NCBI GenBank assembly: GCA_905214425.1
Contig: CAJMLY010000019.1
Coordinates: 1 to 38,882, forward strand
Direction of reading: 5' to 3'
Length of the DNA: 38,882 nucleotides
From: an uncultured bacterium
GTDB lineage: Bacteria; Actinomycetota; Coriobacteriia; Coriobacteriales; Coriobacteriaceae
Of the stretch, positions 1 to 7,579 are shown one piece after another (the first letter of the stretch is position 1; each line of letters starts with the position of its first letter). The notes under the pieces are model-generated. The model saw only the letters and a list, made by a program, of their open reading frames with translations. It was not told the DNA's origin and ran no database searches. The position numbers and the translations under genes were made by a program.

Positions 1-382
1 TGGACACCGTGCCGCCGGGAGCGAAGTAGAGCGAAGCCCCGATTGCCACGACGAGTACCATGCCGATGGCGAGCACGGCCCACCAGATACGACGGCGCTT
101 GGTGTAGTCCTCGTCCTGCTTGAGGAGGATATTCGACACCGTGTAGATACGATCCTCGTGAGCACGCTGTTTGGCCTTGCGGGCGCGCTTCTCCTCCTTG
201 GAAAGGCCTTCCAGGTTTTCACCCTTCTCGAGCTCTTTGCGGCGAGCTTTAGACGAAGCCGGCACGACGCGAACGGAGCTCGCTGCCTGGCGGGCGGGTT
301 TAGCAGATGCGGCGGACTTGCGCGCAACCCCGGTAACCTCGTGGGATTGCGTGCGCTTGTTCGTGGCGCTACGGGTACTCAC
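1..382 (-). CDS. Hypothetical single-pass membrane protein (partial, C-terminus beyond window)
   Basis: The first 127 residues are visible; the gene runs off the left edge. I do not recognise a family. The first ~75 residues are hydrophilic and rich in Lys, Arg, Ala and Ser, with a likely coiled or disordered basic stretch (EKRARKAKQRAHEDR, residues ~64-78). One strongly hydrophobic segment follows at ~99-120 (WWAVLAIGMVLVVAIG). The remainder is therefore probably extracytoplasmic. The GTG start directly abuts the TAA stop of purC, and AAGGAG lies nine bases upstream inside the end of purC, so the two are probably co-transcribed and translationally coupled. The function is unknown; adjacency to purC need not mean a purine role. 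Confidence 0.75.
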   Translation of the reverse strand, partial: MSTRSATNKRTQSHEVTGVARKSAASAKPARQAASSVRVVPASSKARRKELEKGENLEGLSKEEKRARKAKQRAHEDRIYTVSNILLKQDEDYTKRRRIWWAVLAIGMVLVVAIGASLYFAPGGTVS

Positions 383-1270
383 TTATGCGTTCTCCTTCAT
401 GCTTGTGAACTGGGAGCCCGTGATGATCTGGAAGGCCTCGCGATAGCGCTCGGACGTGCCATCGATGACCTCGGCGGGCAGGTGCGGGGTCTCCCCCGTC
501 ATATCCCAGTTGGCCTTGAGCCAATTGCGGACGAATTGCTTGTCGTAGCTAGGCTGGATCTTGCCCTCCTCGTAGCTGGCAGCAGGCCAGAAACGGCTGG
601 AGTCGGGCGTGAGGCACTCGTCGATCAGCGTGACCTTGCCATCAATAACACCAAACTCGAACTTGGTGTCGGCAATGATGATGCCACGGGTCGCGGCGTA
701 CTCGGCGGCAGCCTTGTAGATCTTGAGGGAAAGGTCGCGAATCTGCGTGGCGATGTCCTCGCCCACGATCTCGCAGCAACGCTCGAACGAGATGTTCTCG
801 TCGTGGTCACCGATCTCGGCCTTCGTGGACGGCGTGAACAGCGGCTCAGGAAGCTTGGAAGCCTCGGTCAGGCCCTCAGGCAGCTGGATGCCGCAGACGG
901 TGCCGTTCTCGTCGTAGGTCTTCTTGCCCGAACCGGTCAGATAGCCGCGGACGATGCACTCGATAGGAATCGTCTGGGCCTTCTTAACCAGCATGGCGCG
1001 GCCAGCGAGGTAGTCACGATACTCAGCAAACTCCTCGGGGAAATCCGCCGGGTCGATGGAAACGAGATGGTTGGGGACGATGTCGGCAAACTTATCGAAC
1101 CAGAATGCCGAGATGCGATTGAGTACCTCTCCCTTAAACGGAATCTCGTCGGGAAGAATGAAGTCGAACGCAGAAATGCGGTCGGTGGCGACCATCAGCA
1201 GGTTTTCACCGGCATCGTAAATATCACGAACCTTGCCACGGGAATCCGGACGACGCTCCATCGTTGTCAC
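383..1270 (-). CDS. purC: Phosphoribosylaminoimidazole-succinocarboxamide synthase (SAICAR synthetase)
   Basis: PurC joins aspartate to CAIR using ATP to give SAICAR in cytoplasmic de novo purine synthesis. Family hallmarks are visible: RGKVRDIYD near the N-terminus, DRISAFD followed by GEVLNRIS, the substrate-site stretch ECIVRGYLTGSG, DTKFEFG and the C-terminal DECLTPDSSRFW. The protein is ~295 residues, usual for the longer bacterial/yeast-like PurC form. The frame is open to a GTG at 1279, but AAGGAG overlaps that codon. The GTG at 1270 lies eight bases after AAGGAG and is the better start; ATG at 1261 is a second alternative. purB, acting later in the pathway, is 4 kb away on the same strand. 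No PurR box was recognised. Confidence 0.95.
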   Translation of the reverse strand: MTTMERRPDSRGKVRDIYDAGENLLMVATDRISAFDFILPDEIPFKGEVLNRISAFWFDKFADIVPNHLVSIDPADFPEEFAEYRDYLAGRAMLVKKAQTIPIECIVRGYLTGSGKKTYDENGTVCGIQLPEGLTEASKLPEPLFTPSTKAEIGDHDENISFERCCEIVGEDIATQIRDLSLKIYKAAAEYAATRGIIIADTKFEFGVIDGKVTLIDECLTPDSSRFWPAASYEEGKIQPSYDKQFVRNWLKANWDMTGETPHLPAEVIDGTSERYREAFQIITGSQFTSMKENA

Positions 1271-1301
1271 GTGAGTCACTCCTTACCTAAATACGACAGA
1301 A

Positions 1302-1321
1302 ATGCGGGTTCTTTCCCGCAT
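1302..1321. terminator. Small hairpin between histidine kinase gene and purC
   Basis: A perfect 7-bp stem (ATGCGGG/CCCGCAT) with a six-base loop. On the minus strand it is followed only by TTTCTG, so termination would be weak. It may end the two-component operon or attenuate read-through into purC. Confidence 0.35.
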
Positions 1322-1379
1322 GTTTTCGCAAACTCGGAGCGGCAGGGACGCGGCCCCTCCTTCACCGAATAGCGAAAAG

Positions 1380-2945
1380 CTAGTGCTCCATTGTAGTAGA
1401 TGCCGCGTCTGCCGTGTGCTCGCGGGGCAGATGAATTGTAAAAGTCGTACCCTTTCCAAGCTCCGACTCCACGGATATGTAGCCATGGTGACGCTCGACG
1501 ATCTGCTTGGTCACGGCGAGGCCAACGCCCAGGCCGCCAGCTTCGCGGGCGCGGCTGGCATCGGCGCGCCAAAATCGTCCGAAGATACGCGACAGATCGT
1601 CCTTGGCAATACCGATACCGGTATCAGAAACGGCAATGCTGACGTGCTTGCGGTCACTGAGCACCGACACCACGACCCAACCGCCCTCGGGGGTGTAGCG
1701 CATGGCGTTGCTCATGAGGTTGATAACACATTGCGTGATCATGTCGGGATCGGCCTCGACGACATCGTCGTGACCCTGGGTCTCGTCCGCAAAACGCAGG
1801 CGCAGATCGCGGTCGACAAACAGGCGCTCCTGGGCATTGACGATGGAACGCACGAAAGGAACCATGTCCACCGGCTCAAGGTTGAGCGGAGCCGCGCTGT
1901 TTTCCATGCGCGACAGGTCGAGCATCTGCTGCACCAGACGAGCCAAGCGACGCGTCTCGGAAGCAACGGTCTCCAAATGCTCATCGTCGGTGGGATACAC
2001 GCCATCCTGCATGGCCTCGACCGTTGCGAGCATGGCCATAAGCGGCGTGCGAAGCTCGTGTGCAACGTCTGAGGTCAGGCGCTTCTCGTGTTTCATATCC
2101 TTCTCGAGCGAAGTGGCCATCTCATCGAAGGTCTCACCCAGCTGATCGATCTCGTCATCACCGCGCAGTCCCGTGCGAGCCGACAGGTCGCCGTCACGGA
2201 TTTGCTTTGCGGTACTGGTGATGCGATGAATCGGCTTGGTGAGCATGCGCGACACGAGCGATCCGATAACGACCGAAATGCAGATTGCAACAACCGCGGC
2301 GAGGGCCATGGCGTTAAAGGTCTTCTCCCTAAACGCAGAGTCCGCCTTGGTGAGCAGAGCGTCGGAGCCGATGGCCCACAGCTTTACCTGACCGACATGC
2401 TCGCCGGAAGACGTTACAATCTCGACGTCAGCAACGCTATCGGAGTCGGTTGGAGCAGACGAAACCGGGCTATGCGATGCCCTCTTGCCGCTCGTGTCGT
2501 CGGTCGTAGCCTGGTTTTCGCGTACATCGGCGGTGGCGCTTGCCGAGGGCCAGGAATCGTCATAAACGATCACGCCCTTTTTATTGACGACCTGCATGCC
2601 CAGATCGTCGGAAACCAAACTCGACGTTGCGACCGTGCGCAGTTCTCCCGCGGTCCAAGAGCCGTTTTCCTCATATGAGGTTGCCAACTTCTCGGCAGCG
2701 GAATTTGCGATTTCGACGATATTGGAGCGTGTGTAATCCGAAAAGACCGTGCCCCACACAACAGAGACAACGCCCACCAGCACCAATACCGTCATGAGCG
2801 ATGTCAGAGCAAAAGCAAGTGCCATGCGCGAGGGATAGCTCATCGTTGGCCGTGAATCGGAACGAGGCGTGTTCCAACTAGCCTTGGAACCCGCCTCGCT
2901 CTCCTGCTTGTGCTTTTGTCCGATTTCAAAGCGCGCAGGTGTCAT
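1380..2945 (-). CDS. Two-component sensor histidine kinase (HAMP-HisKA-HATPase)
   Basis: A membrane sensor kinase of 521 residues. After a ~40-residue cytoplasmic tail comes TM1 (~42-66), an extracytoplasmic sensor region (~67-210) and TM2 (~211-231). HAMP follows (~232-285), then HisKA with the phospho-acceptor His296 in VAHELRTP. The ATPase domain has an N box around 405-413 (INLMSN), G1 DTGIGIA (441-447), F box IFGRFWR (454-460) and G2 GLGVGL (471-476), so catalysis looks intact. The gene begins 11 bases after the response-regulator stop and forms an operon with it. The sensor domain, with a Ser/Thr/Asp-rich stretch at ~135-172, is not recognised, so the signal is unknown. The general layout resembles BaeS/MprB-type kinases of envelope stress. 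Confidence 0.93.
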   Translation of the reverse strand: MTPARFEIGQKHKQESEAGSKASWNTPRSDSRPTMSYPSRMALAFALTSLMTVLVLVGVVSVVWGTVFSDYTRSNIVEIANSAAEKLATSYEENGSWTAGELRTVATSSLVSDDLGMQVVNKKGVIVYDDSWPSASATADVRENQATTDDTSGKRASHSPVSSAPTDSDSVADVEIVTSSGEHVGQVKLWAIGSDALLTKADSAFREKTFNAMALAAVVAICISVVIGSLVSRMLTKPIHRITSTAKQIRDGDLSARTGLRGDDEIDQLGETFDEMATSLEKDMKHEKRLTSDVAHELRTPLMAMLATVEAMQDGVYPTDDEHLETVASETRRLARLVQQMLDLSRMENSAAPLNLEPVDMVPFVRSIVNAQERLFVDRDLRLRFADETQGHDDVVEADPDMITQCVINLMSNAMRYTPEGGWVVVSVLSDRKHVSIAVSDTGIGIAKDDLSRIFGRFWRADASRAREAGGLGVGLAVTKQIVERHHGYISVESELGKGTTFTIHLPREHTADAASTTMEH

Positions 2946-2956
2946 ATGTGATTTCC

Positions 2957-3679
2957 CTATTTCTCGTCCGACTTATCGGTCTTGGCCGGAGCCTCGAAGC
3001 GATAGCCGACACCATGGACGGTGTAGAGCCACTTGGGCTTCTTGGGATCATCGCCCAGCTTGGCGCGAAGATTCTTCACGTGGCTATCGATGGTGCGCTC
3101 ATAGCCCTCAAAGTCATACCCGAGCACTTTCTCGACCAGCTCCATGCGGTTATACACACGGCCGGGATGGCGGGCAAGCGTGGTGAGCAGCTTGAACTCG
3201 GAAGCCGTCAGGTCGACTTCCTTGCCCTCGACCAAGATCTTGTGGCCCGAGATATCGATGACCAGATCGCCGAAGTCGAGTACCTCGACGGCGGGCTCGT
3301 CGGCCTGATGGGCACGGCGGAACAGAGCGCGAACGCGGGCGACGAGCTCGCGCGGCGAGAACGGCTTAATCAGATAGTCGTCGGCGCCGAGCTCAAGACC
3401 GATAATACGGTCCTCGATCTCACCCTTGGCAGTCAGCATGATGATGGGAACATCCGAGGTATCGCGAATGGTGCGGCAAACGCGCTCGCCGGGGATCTTG
3501 GGGAGCATAAGGTCGAGCACGACCAGGTCGAACTGATGCTTCTCGAACTCCTCGATCGCGGACTGGCCGTCGCCGACGCCCACAACCCAGTAGCCTTCGC
3601 GCTCGAGATAGGCAGCGACGGCGTCACGGATTGCCTTCTCATCCTCGACCAGCAGAATCTTTTTTGCATCTGAAGCCAT
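2957..3679 (-). CDS. OmpR/PhoB-family response regulator
   Basis: A 240-residue two-domain regulator. The receiver domain (1-120) has the acidic pair E12/D13, phospho-acceptor D56 in VVLDLMLP, T83 and K105 (KPFSPREL). The C-terminal winged helix (~135-230) has the OmpR signatures LTASEFKLL and ERTIDSHVKNLRAKLGDD followed by TVHGVGYRF, the DNA-binding wing. The start is set at ATG 3679 because a G-rich Shine-Dalgarno (AGGGGGG) lies upstream; the frame itself opens seven codons earlier at a TTG. It is the first gene of an operon with the downstream histidine kinase, its probable partner. Target genes cannot be inferred from the sequence. Confidence 0.95.
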   Translation of the reverse strand: MASDAKKILLVEDEKAIRDAVAAYLEREGYWVVGVGDGQSAIEEFEKHQFDLVVLDLMLPKIPGERVCRTIRDTSDVPIIMLTAKGEIEDRIIGLELGADDYLIKPFSPRELVARVRALFRRAHQADEPAVEVLDFGDLVIDISGHKILVEGKEVDLTASEFKLLTTLARHPGRVYNRMELVEKVLGYDFEGYERTIDSHVKNLRAKLGDDPKKPKWLYTVHGVGYRFEAPAKTDKSDEK

Positions 3680-3734
3680 AACACGGCCCCCCTGTCTCAA
3701 TTAGCTAAGAACAAGCCCATTTTAACGCACCTGA

Positions 3735-3773
3735 GCCCGCCGGATGCCGCTATGACGCGGCAGCTCGGCGGGC
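3735..3773. repeat. Strong two-part hairpin upstream of the response regulator
   Basis: Outer arms GCCCGCCG/CGGCGGGC (3735-3742 and 3766-3773) enclose inner arms TGCCGC/GCGGCA (3745-3750 and 3757-3762). There is no T-run on either side. It lies between the stop of the lipoprotein gene and the regulator start, so it may be a rho-assisted terminator or a leader structure. Confidence 0.5.
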
Positions 3774-3832
3774 GGTACTCACAATTACAACGCGTTTATT
3801 CCCCTGTTGGCGCCTTTTTAACCCCTCTAAGC

Positions 3833-5044
3833 TTAAAGAGAGAATAGGCGTGCAGTGACCGTCTCGGGTATACCCTGGCTGTTGCGTACCGTGGCGTACG
3901 TAAGAAATGAGTCCGACTTTCCCGCCGTAGCTGGATAATCGCCATACTCTAAAGCGCGGTCGGGCGACAGCAGCGAGCCATAGGTCTTGGCAGAGGTGTC
4001 GATCAGGAAATGCGACGCCTGTACCTTAACAAGGTATTTATTCTTCTTGCCAGCCGCACATGCGAGCGGCTCGCGGGACAGGAAGAGATACGGCCCTCCC
4101 TCATTACCGATATACGTGCCCATGTTGCCCAGGCTGCCCACGCCACTATAGGTCGCCTCGATAGAAAACACGAAGGTATCGCCCATGTATACGGCCTCGA
4201 AAGGCGAGACTGACGAGGGAAGAACTAGCTGGGCACGTTTGGTGTTGTTGCCGTCGGTCAGATCGATTGCCGTTATGCCGTAGTAGACGCCTTCGTCGTT
4301 GCGGACACGCGGCGAGATGGTCAAAATGCCGTCGCACGCGCGCGGGGCCGATGCAAAGCGGCCCGTCGATTTCCAAATTACCCCGGCCTTGGATTCATCA
4401 AGCGAGCGACGATAGCAAAACGAATCGCTACTCGTTTTATTGCCGCCTGCCGAAGGCATTTTATACCAGATGACCGATGACCCGAACGCCGTAAACAGGG
4501 GCGGATCATAGTCCTTGCCACCTCGATCGAGCTCAACCACGTCGCCAGAGAGCGAAGCGCCCGACAGATTTTGAGCGTAGAGCTTCCACGATGAATTGGC
4601 AAAGTTCATCTCAACCCACGCGAATACGCCGTCACCGGCACGGACATCGTAGAATGCATATCCCGTGCCCTCGATAGGATCCTCGATTAATGTGGTAAGC
4701 GAGCCATCGCCCAGGTTGAGCACACCGAGTGTGTTGGCGTGCAGTGCCGATGCGGGCGCCATCATCGCCGCGGCGTAATCGCCGTCGCAGTAGTACAGCA
4801 GCGTACCCAGAGGCAGCGTCCATGACGCCGCCGGCTCAAGATCGATGTCGACTGCCTCGTACTCATCCGTAATCGAGATGATTTTGGAATCATCCTTGAT
4901 AACCTGCGGCTCGCCGGCGGCATCATCGCTGGTGCCCGTTTTTTTCGAGCATCCGGCAAGCACCGTGGCAGCGCCCGCGGCAGCCCCACCGAGTACAAAG
5001 CCGCGACGCGATATTCCGTTCTTGATGTGATCGGCGATACCCAT
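3833..5044 (-). CDS. Tat-exported lipoprotein, unknown function
   Basis: A 403-residue protein whose N-terminus combines a twin-arginine motif (SRRGF, residues 12-16), a hydrophobic Ala/Gly stretch and a lipobox LAGC with Cys32. This predicts export in folded form through Tat and lipid anchoring on the outer face of the membrane. The mature part is rich in Gly, Asp, Tyr and Trp with repeated short beta-strand-like segments (GVFAWVEMNF, SVIWYKMP, DTFVFSIEAT). That suggests a beta-propeller-like fold, but no catalytic motif is recognised. Its ATG overlaps the stop of the upstream TSCPD gene (TAATG), implying translational coupling. Tat use might indicate a folded or cofactor-binding protein; this is inference. 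Confidence 0.8.
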   Translation of the reverse strand: MGIADHIKNGISRRGFVLGGAAAGAATVLAGCSKKTGTSDDAAGEPQVIKDDSKIISITDEYEAVDIDLEPAASWTLPLGTLLYYCDGDYAAAMMAPASALHANTLGVLNLGDGSLTTLIEDPIEGTGYAFYDVRAGDGVFAWVEMNFANSSWKLYAQNLSGASLSGDVVELDRGGKDYDPPLFTAFGSSVIWYKMPSAGGNKTSSDSFCYRRSLDESKAGVIWKSTGRFASAPRACDGILTISPRVRNDEGVYYGITAIDLTDGNNTKRAQLVLPSSVSPFEAVYMGDTFVFSIEATYSGVGSLGNMGTYIGNEGGPYLFLSREPLACAAGKKNKYLVKVQASHFLIDTSAKTYGSLLSPDRALEYGDYPATAGKSDSFLTYATVRNSQGIPETVTARLFSL

Positions 5045-5307
5045 TAGGCGATCTCGGTGCGAGCGGCCTCGATAGCGCGTGTAAGCTGGTCGGCGCAGGA
5101 GGTCTTTTTCATACCGCAGGTATTACCGGCGAGAACCTCGATTACGCGATCGGCAGGAGCGCCCTCGACCAGCTTGGAGATAGCCTTGAGATTGCCGTCG
5201 CAGCCGCCGGTAAACTCAACGCCCATCACCTTGTTGCCGTCATCGGAAAGATCAAGGTGAATATTGCGAGCACACACGCCCTGAGGCTTGTAATCAAACG
5301 AAATCAT
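5044..5307 (-). CDS. TSCPD domain-containing protein (TIGR03905-like)
   Basis: An 87-residue protein. It carries the Cys pattern of the stand-alone TSCPD family, a domain related to the C-terminal part of some B12-dependent ribonucleotide reductases: GVCARNI, GGCDGN, GNTCG and KTSCADQL near the C-terminus. The biochemical role of the stand-alone proteins is unknown; metal or thiol chemistry is plausible from the conserved cysteines. The start is ATG 5307, with GAGGGG five bases upstream; an upstream in-frame codon at 5343 has no ribosome site. It overlaps the lipoprotein gene by one base. A possible promoter lies just upstream at 5340-5368. Confidence 0.85.
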   Translation of the reverse strand: MISFDYKPQGVCARNIHLDLSDDGNKVMGVEFTGGCDGNLKAISKLVEGAPADRVIEVLAGNTCGMKKTSCADQLTRAIEAARTEIA

Positions 5308-5339
5308 GCGATCCCCTCTCAGAATGTTATTCGAGACGA

Positions 5340-5368
5340 CCATTATCCCCGTCTTTCCCTAAATGCAA
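5340..5368 (-). promoter_or_regulatory. Possible sigma-70 promoter for TSCPD-lipoprotein operon
   Basis: On the minus strand TTGCAT, 17 bases, TAATGG (an overlapping GATAAT offers a shorter spacing). It sits between the purB terminator hairpin and the TSCPD start, where a promoter is expected. Confidence 0.4.
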
Positions 5369-5371
5369 CGA

Positions 5372-5409
5372 GGCGCTTTGCCGGCAACACACATTACCAG
5401 CAAAGCGCC
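5372..5409 (-). terminator. Probable purB terminator
   Basis: Arms GGCGCTTTGC/GCAAAGCGCC with extra pairs inside (CCGG/CTGG) form a ~14-bp stem 27 bases after the purB stop. The following minus-strand tract (TCGTTGCATTT) is only moderately T-rich. Confidence 0.55.
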
Positions 5410-5435
5410 CTAAAAAGCTAACGTTATGCCCGAAC

Positions 5436-6782
5436 CTACTCGAAGCTCAGCTGCTCCAGGCGATCGAAGACCGTGTCGATACGGGTGAGGAAGTCCCACG
5501 GATCAAAGATCTCGTCGAGTTTCTCCTGGCTGACGGTGCAGCGCGGATCGGCCTCGAGACGCTCCTTAAAGGTAGGGCCGGAGACACAATCCTGTACCTC
5601 GTGCCAGGTTGCCATGGCGTTCTCCTGCACAATGGCGTACGCGTCCTCGCGGGTGATGCCCGTGTCGACGAGGGCGAGCAGGACCTTGGAGGAGAAGATG
5701 AGGCCGCGTGTCTTGTTGAGGTTGGCCATCATGCGAGCGGGATACAGCTGCAGGCCGTCGATAACGCGGATGAGGCACTGGAACATGTGGTCGAGGGCGA
5801 TGAAGCTGTCGGCCTGGGCGACGCGCTCGGCAGAGGAGTGCGAAATGTCACGCTCGTGCCACAGGGCGACGTTGTCGAAGGCAACCTGCGCGTTGGCCTT
5901 CACGACGCGCGACAGGCCGCAGACCTTCTCCATGGTGATGGGGTTGCGCTTGTGCGGCATGGCGGAGCTGCCCTTTTGACCCTTACGGAACGGTTCCTCG
6001 GCCTCGAGTGTATCGGTCTTCTGCAGATTGCGAACCTCGGTAGCGATGCGCTCACAGGTGGCCGCGGTGGTGGCAAGAACGCCGGCGAGGTAGGCGTGAT
6101 GATCGCGGCTAATAACCTGCGTGGACAGCGGGTCGTGAACCAGGCCCAGGTGCTCGCAGACATATTCCTCGACAAACGGCTCGATGGAGCTGTACGTGCC
6201 GACAGCGCCCGAGATGGCACCAAAGGCAACGTTCTTGCGGGCATCCTCAAGACGGTCCAGATCGCGCTTGAGCTCCCAGGCCCAAGAGCCAAACTTCATG
6301 CCGAAGGTCATCGGCTCGGCATGGATGCCATGAGTACGGCCGGCGCAGAGCGTGTTGCGCTCCTCAAAGGCGCGACGCTTGCAGATCTCGCCGAGTTTTT
6401 TGACGTCCTCGATGATCAGGTCGCAGGCCTGGGTGAGCTGGTAGCACAGGGCCGTGTCGCCCAGATCGGAGCTGGTCATGCCATAGTGAACCCAGCGGCT
6501 GGGCTTGGGGTCGCCCTCGGGAACATCGGCATCGATGTACTCCTTCATGTTGGTCAGGAAGGCAATGACGTCGTGGCGCGTGACTTCCTCGATCTCATCG
6601 ACCTTCGCCTTCTCAAAGTTGGCATGGTCGCGGATCCACTGGGCCTCGTCTTTGGAAATACCGATCTTGCCGAGCTCCGCCTGGGCCTCGCAGGCCAGAA
6701 CCTCGATCTCCTGCCAAATGGCGTACTTGTTCTCGAGGGAGAAGATGTGTCCCATCTCCGGGCGGGTATAGCGATCGATCAT
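5436..6782 (-). CDS. purB: Adenylosuccinate lyase
   Basis: PurB catalyses two beta-eliminations releasing fumarate: SAICAR to AICAR, and adenylosuccinate to AMP. The 448-residue length fits the Gram-positive form. The superfamily signature GSSAMPHKRNP (~271-281) contains the flexible-loop catalytic serine. MTSSDLGDTA (~102-111) and GRTHGIHAEP, with a conserved His at ~151, are further active-site segments. The start is ATG 6782, where AAGGAG lies five bases upstream; the frame stays open for another 22 codons but those lack a ribosome site. A TACAAT hexamer about 50 bases upstream may be a -10 element, though no good -35 was seen. The gene appears monocistronic, ending at the hairpin at 5372. 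Confidence 0.97.
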   Translation of the reverse strand: MIDRYTRPEMGHIFSLENKYAIWQEIEVLACEAQAELGKIGISKDEAQWIRDHANFEKAKVDEIEEVTRHDVIAFLTNMKEYIDADVPEGDPKPSRWVHYGMTSSDLGDTALCYQLTQACDLIIEDVKKLGEICKRRAFEERNTLCAGRTHGIHAEPMTFGMKFGSWAWELKRDLDRLEDARKNVAFGAISGAVGTYSSIEPFVEEYVCEHLGLVHDPLSTQVISRDHHAYLAGVLATTAATCERIATEVRNLQKTDTLEAEEPFRKGQKGSSAMPHKRNPITMEKVCGLSRVVKANAQVAFDNVALWHERDISHSSAERVAQADSFIALDHMFQCLIRVIDGLQLYPARMMANLNKTRGLIFSSKVLLALVDTGITREDAYAIVQENAMATWHEVQDCVSGPTFKERLEADPRCTVSQEKLDEIFDPWDFLTRIDTVFDRLEQLSFE

Positions 6783-6884
6783 AGCGGCTCCTTTTTGGTT
6801 ATTGGCACGTTGGTCGTAACCCAACCATTGTACCGTGCGCAGGTGCAAGTATGGGCAGCAGGCATTAACCTAACATTTTGGAAT

Positions 6885-6943
6885 TGGAGCGAGCAACGGG
6901 ACGTCCGCGCATTTGCTTCGCAAATCCGCACCGGCTTCAGGCG
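6885..6943. repeat. tRNA-Gly-derived direct repeat, copy 1
   Basis: A 59-bp unit that matches copy 2 (7016-7074) at 55 positions. Its first 18 bases (TGGAGCGAGCAACGGGAC) match the complement of the 3' end of the nearby tRNA-Gly (7208-7225) with one change. The rest carries a small hairpin ATTTGC-TTC-GCAAAT (6911-6925). Confidence 0.8.
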
Positions 6944-7015
6944 AGCCCCTCAGCCTCACGAAGCCGCGGGGGAAGACTTTGTTGAATTGGCCGTCCCCAT
7001 GTCTCCCGCACTCGA

Positions 7016-7074
7016 TGGAGCGGGCAGCGGGACATCCGCGTATTTGCTTCGCAAATCCGCACCGGCTTCAGGCG
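7016..7074. repeat. tRNA-Gly-derived direct repeat, copy 2
   Basis: Second copy of the 59-bp unit, again starting with the complement of the tRNA-Gly 3' end including CCA (TGGAGCGGGCAGCGGGAC), then ATTTGC-TTC-GCAAAT (7042-7056). It is followed by further short palindromes: GGCGCC-TGTC-GGCGCC (7071-7086) and CAAACGC-TTC-GCGTTTG (7102-7118). No gene is evident in 6783-7163. Confidence 0.8.
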
Positions 7075-7136
7075 CCTGTCGGCGCCTTCGCCTGCTCGCT
7101 ACAAACGCTTCGCGTTTGCTTTACGCTCGCACCCTG

Positions 7137-7153
7137 TCGGGTTCGAGTCCCGG
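7137..7153 (+). pseudogene. Isolated tRNA T-arm-like remnant
   Basis: TCGGGTTCGAGTCCCGG forms a complete T stem-loop (five pairs, seven-base TTCGAGT loop). The sequence around it lacks a matching acceptor, D arm or CCA. It reads opposite to tRNA-Gly and is probably a tRNA fragment. Confidence 0.5.
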
Positions 7154-7163
7154 CGCTTTATTG

Positions 7164-7194
7164 AAAAAAGCACGGCACCGTAATGGTGCCGTGC
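7164..7194 (-). terminator. Terminator of tRNA-Gly
   Basis: Perfect 10-bp stem (GCACGGCACC/GGTGCCGTGC) with a five-base loop. On the minus strand it is followed by six T residues, 14 bases beyond the tRNA-Gly 3' end. Confidence 0.9.
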
Positions 7195-7207
7195 TTGTGC
7201 TTCTAGC

Positions 7208-7282
7208 TGGAGCGGGCAACGGGACTCGAACCCGCGAGTGTCAGCTTGGGAAGCTGATGCCTTACCACTTGGCGATGCCCGC
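7208..7282 (-). tRNA. tRNA-Gly (anticodon CCC)
   Basis: 75 nt with CCA encoded. The acceptor GCGGGCA pairs with TGCCCGC, the discriminator is T, and the D arm is CGCCAAGTGGTAAGGC. The anticodon stem TCAGC/GCTGA holds loop TTCCCAA, so the anticodon is CCC, reading GGG. The T arm is GCGGGTTCGAGTCCCGT. It is a single-gene unit with its own promoter and terminator. Confidence 0.96.
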
Positions 7283-7295
7283 TTGTGTGTTGGCT

Positions 7296-7325
7296 AGTAT
7301 AACGCGGTTGTCTTGTTCGATACAA
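7296..7325 (-). promoter_or_regulatory. Promoter of tRNA-Gly
   Basis: Minus strand TTGTAT, 18 bases, TATACT; the -10 ends 13 bases before the tRNA 5' end. The rest of 7326-7579, upstream of the adhesin gene on the plus strand, shows no structure I recognise. Confidence 0.6.
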
Positions 7326-7579
7326 GGGTGGCGATGCTTGTTTTAGCTGTGGAGATTCGTTTGAAAATCGCGTCAATTGTGGAGACGAGGACCTTTGTCT
7401 TTCTTTTCTTACCATCTTCTACCTGCACTTTTATCTGATTGTTGTATTTGAGCTCGATTTGTCAGAAATCGGGCAAGCTTTTGGTCAGGCTCCGGTACTT
7501 ACCCGCATGAGCCTCGGGGGTAGCCTCATCCTACGCGTCGCAACCTCCCCATGCGGCGCACGAGGGATAAGGAGCAGCC

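Noticed and set aside
7081..7160. Possible complete plus-strand tRNA ending in the T-arm at 7137-7153
   Set aside because: Only the T arm folds. No acceptor stem, D arm or anticodon arm can be built from the 70 bases upstream, and no CCA follows.
5601..7346. 581-codon plus-strand frame opposite purB running into the repeat region and tRNA-Gly
   Set aside because: It is antisense to purB and crosses a tRNA gene; not a real protein.
7296..7579. Possible riboswitch (for example cyclic-di-GMP) in the adhesin leader
   Set aside because: Only weak 5-bp stems were seen and none of the conserved core motifs of a known riboswitch class.
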